This document shows positions 43,019 to 43,636 of a stretch of DNA of 43,636 bases, in pieces. The position numbers and the translations under genes were made by a program. Below the pieces are notes generated by a model. It did no database searches, had not been told where the DNA came from, and saw only the letters and a list, made by a program, of their open reading frames with translations. Source of the stretch: Candidatus Melainabacteria bacterium (GTDB taxonomy: Bacteria; Cyanobacteriota; Vampirovibrionia; Obscuribacterales; Obscuribacteraceae). The stretch spans positions 1 through 43,636 of the forward strand of contig JACRFZ010000074.1 in NCBI GenBank assembly GCA_016212515.1. The letters are read 5' to 3'. How positions within the stretch are numbered: the first letter of the stretch is position 1; each line of letters starts with the position of its first letter.

Positions 43019-43636
43019 TCAATTCCTCGTGAGGAGTACTACCGTTTCGACGTGATAAGTCTGTGGGAAAAGGTCTACAGGTCGGATACGAATAGTTTTA
43101 TACCCACATGCTGCACTTTCTTCGCCGTCCGTGTCCTGACTTTCCAGAATTTTGAGGTCTCTGGCCAGTGTGGCGGGATTGCAACTTACATAGATAATAT
43201 GCCGCGGTCCCCTCTCCTTAATAGAGCGCAGCACCTCCCCGTCCACTCCTTTCCGGGGTGGATCAAGGACCAACAAATCAATCTGCTCCCGGTCCTGCAG
43301 AAGCTCATCCAGGGCATCTTCCACTCTAGCGGCCAGGAAGGTGAGATTGCTGATACCGTTCAGCTCGGCATTTGTTTTGCCGTCTTTGACTGCTTCTTCA
43401 TTCTCTTCGATAGCGAAGATTTCAGAACCTTGATGAGCCAGCCAGAGCGCAATGGTGCCCACACCGGCGTAGGCGTCTACAATCACGGCATCACTGCCGC
43501 TGGCCGCGCCGAGGGCCTCGGCGGCATAATCATGGACAAGCTCTAAGAGTTTGACGCTCTGCTCGCTATTTACTTGAAAGAAACTCTCGGAAGAAAGCCT
43601 GAACCTCAGACCGTGTTGCATAGACTTGGGCAAGTC
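43019..43636 (-). CDS. RlmD/RumA-type 23S rRNA (uracil-C5) methyltransferase, C-terminal part
   Basis: The frame is open at the right edge of the window, so the N-terminus lies outside. The visible ~205 residues contain the SAM-binding motif VDAYAGVGTIALWLA, LLVLDPPRKGV and the catalytic-cysteine motif YVSCNPATLARDL, plus SFFQVN. Together these define the RlmD/RlmC/TrmA family of uracil-C5 methyltransferases. An N-terminal TRAM domain and iron-sulfur cysteines would be expected beyond the edge. Discrimination between RlmD, RlmCD and TrmA is not possible from this part. The gene is coupled to the GNAT gene downstream. Confidence 0.9.
   Translation of the reverse strand, partial: DLPKSMQHGLRFRLSSESFFQVNSEQSVKLLELVHDYAAEALGAASGSDAVIVDAYAGVGTIALWLAHQGSEIFAIEENEEAVKDGKTNAELNGISNLTFLAARVEDALDELLQDREQIDLLVLDPPRKGVDGEVLRSIKERGPRHIIYVSCNPATLARDLKILESQDTDGEESAACGYKTIRIRPVDLFPQTYHVETVVLLTRN

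Overview
The window is a gene-dense stretch of a bacterial chromosome with moderate to slightly high GC content. It encodes about 35 proteins on both strands. I found no rRNA, tRNA, insertion sequence, prophage or CRISPR array. Many genes appear to start at TTG or GTG, and Shine-Dalgarno sequences are usually recognisable. The gene set (separate-subunit GlyQ, B12-dependent ribonucleotide reductase, thioredoxin-reductase-like ferredoxin-NADP reductase, kinesin-light-chain-type TPR proteins, a MoxR/DUF58/transglutaminase cluster, very many signalling proteins) suggests a large-genome, free-living Gram-negative-type bacterium. My best guess is a non-photosynthetic cyanobacterial relative (Vampirovibrionia/Melainabacteria, Obscuribacterales-like). 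That assignment is an inference from gene style, not a demonstrated one.

Layout. 1-5 kb: end of a YhcC-type radical SAM gene, a ROK sugar kinase, a secreted phosphodiester glycosidase and glyQ. 5.3-10.5 kb: a tightly coupled moxR - DUF58 - transglutaminase operon. 10.7-18.3 kb: an AAA ATPase with a possible winged-helix N-terminus, a strong bidirectional terminator, a ComEC-like channel protein lacking the metallo-beta-lactamase domain, an 839-residue protein of unknown function and a TPR protein. 18.3-21.1 kb: nrdJ followed by dcd, a deoxynucleotide supply pair. 21.3-29.2 kb: a signalling island with a receiver-Hpt-pseudoreceiver protein, a lone receiver, a membrane thioredoxin-like protein translationally coupled to a membrane sensor, a hybrid kinase that was evidently once fused to that sensor (now separated by one in-frame TAG), a receiver-kinase and a NarL-type regulator. 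29.3-35 kb: ferredoxin-NADP reductase, aldo/keto reductase, a His-rich membrane protein, a coiled-coil protein, a ferritin-like protein and a RecB-like protein with an apparently degraded nuclease site. 35.5-40 kb: a four-gene run of xseA, xseB, a TPR-AAA+ ATPase and a TPR membrane protein. 40-43.6 kb: a C39-like peptidase protein with nine 27-bp coding repeats, ribosomal protein L9, a GNAT acetyltransferase and the 3' part of an RlmD-type rRNA methyltransferase.

The most notable points are the sensor kinase split by a single amber codon inside the phosphorelay island, the exonuclease VII genes embedded with a TPR-AAA+/TPR-membrane pair, and several proteins whose catalytic or phosphoacceptor residues are replaced.
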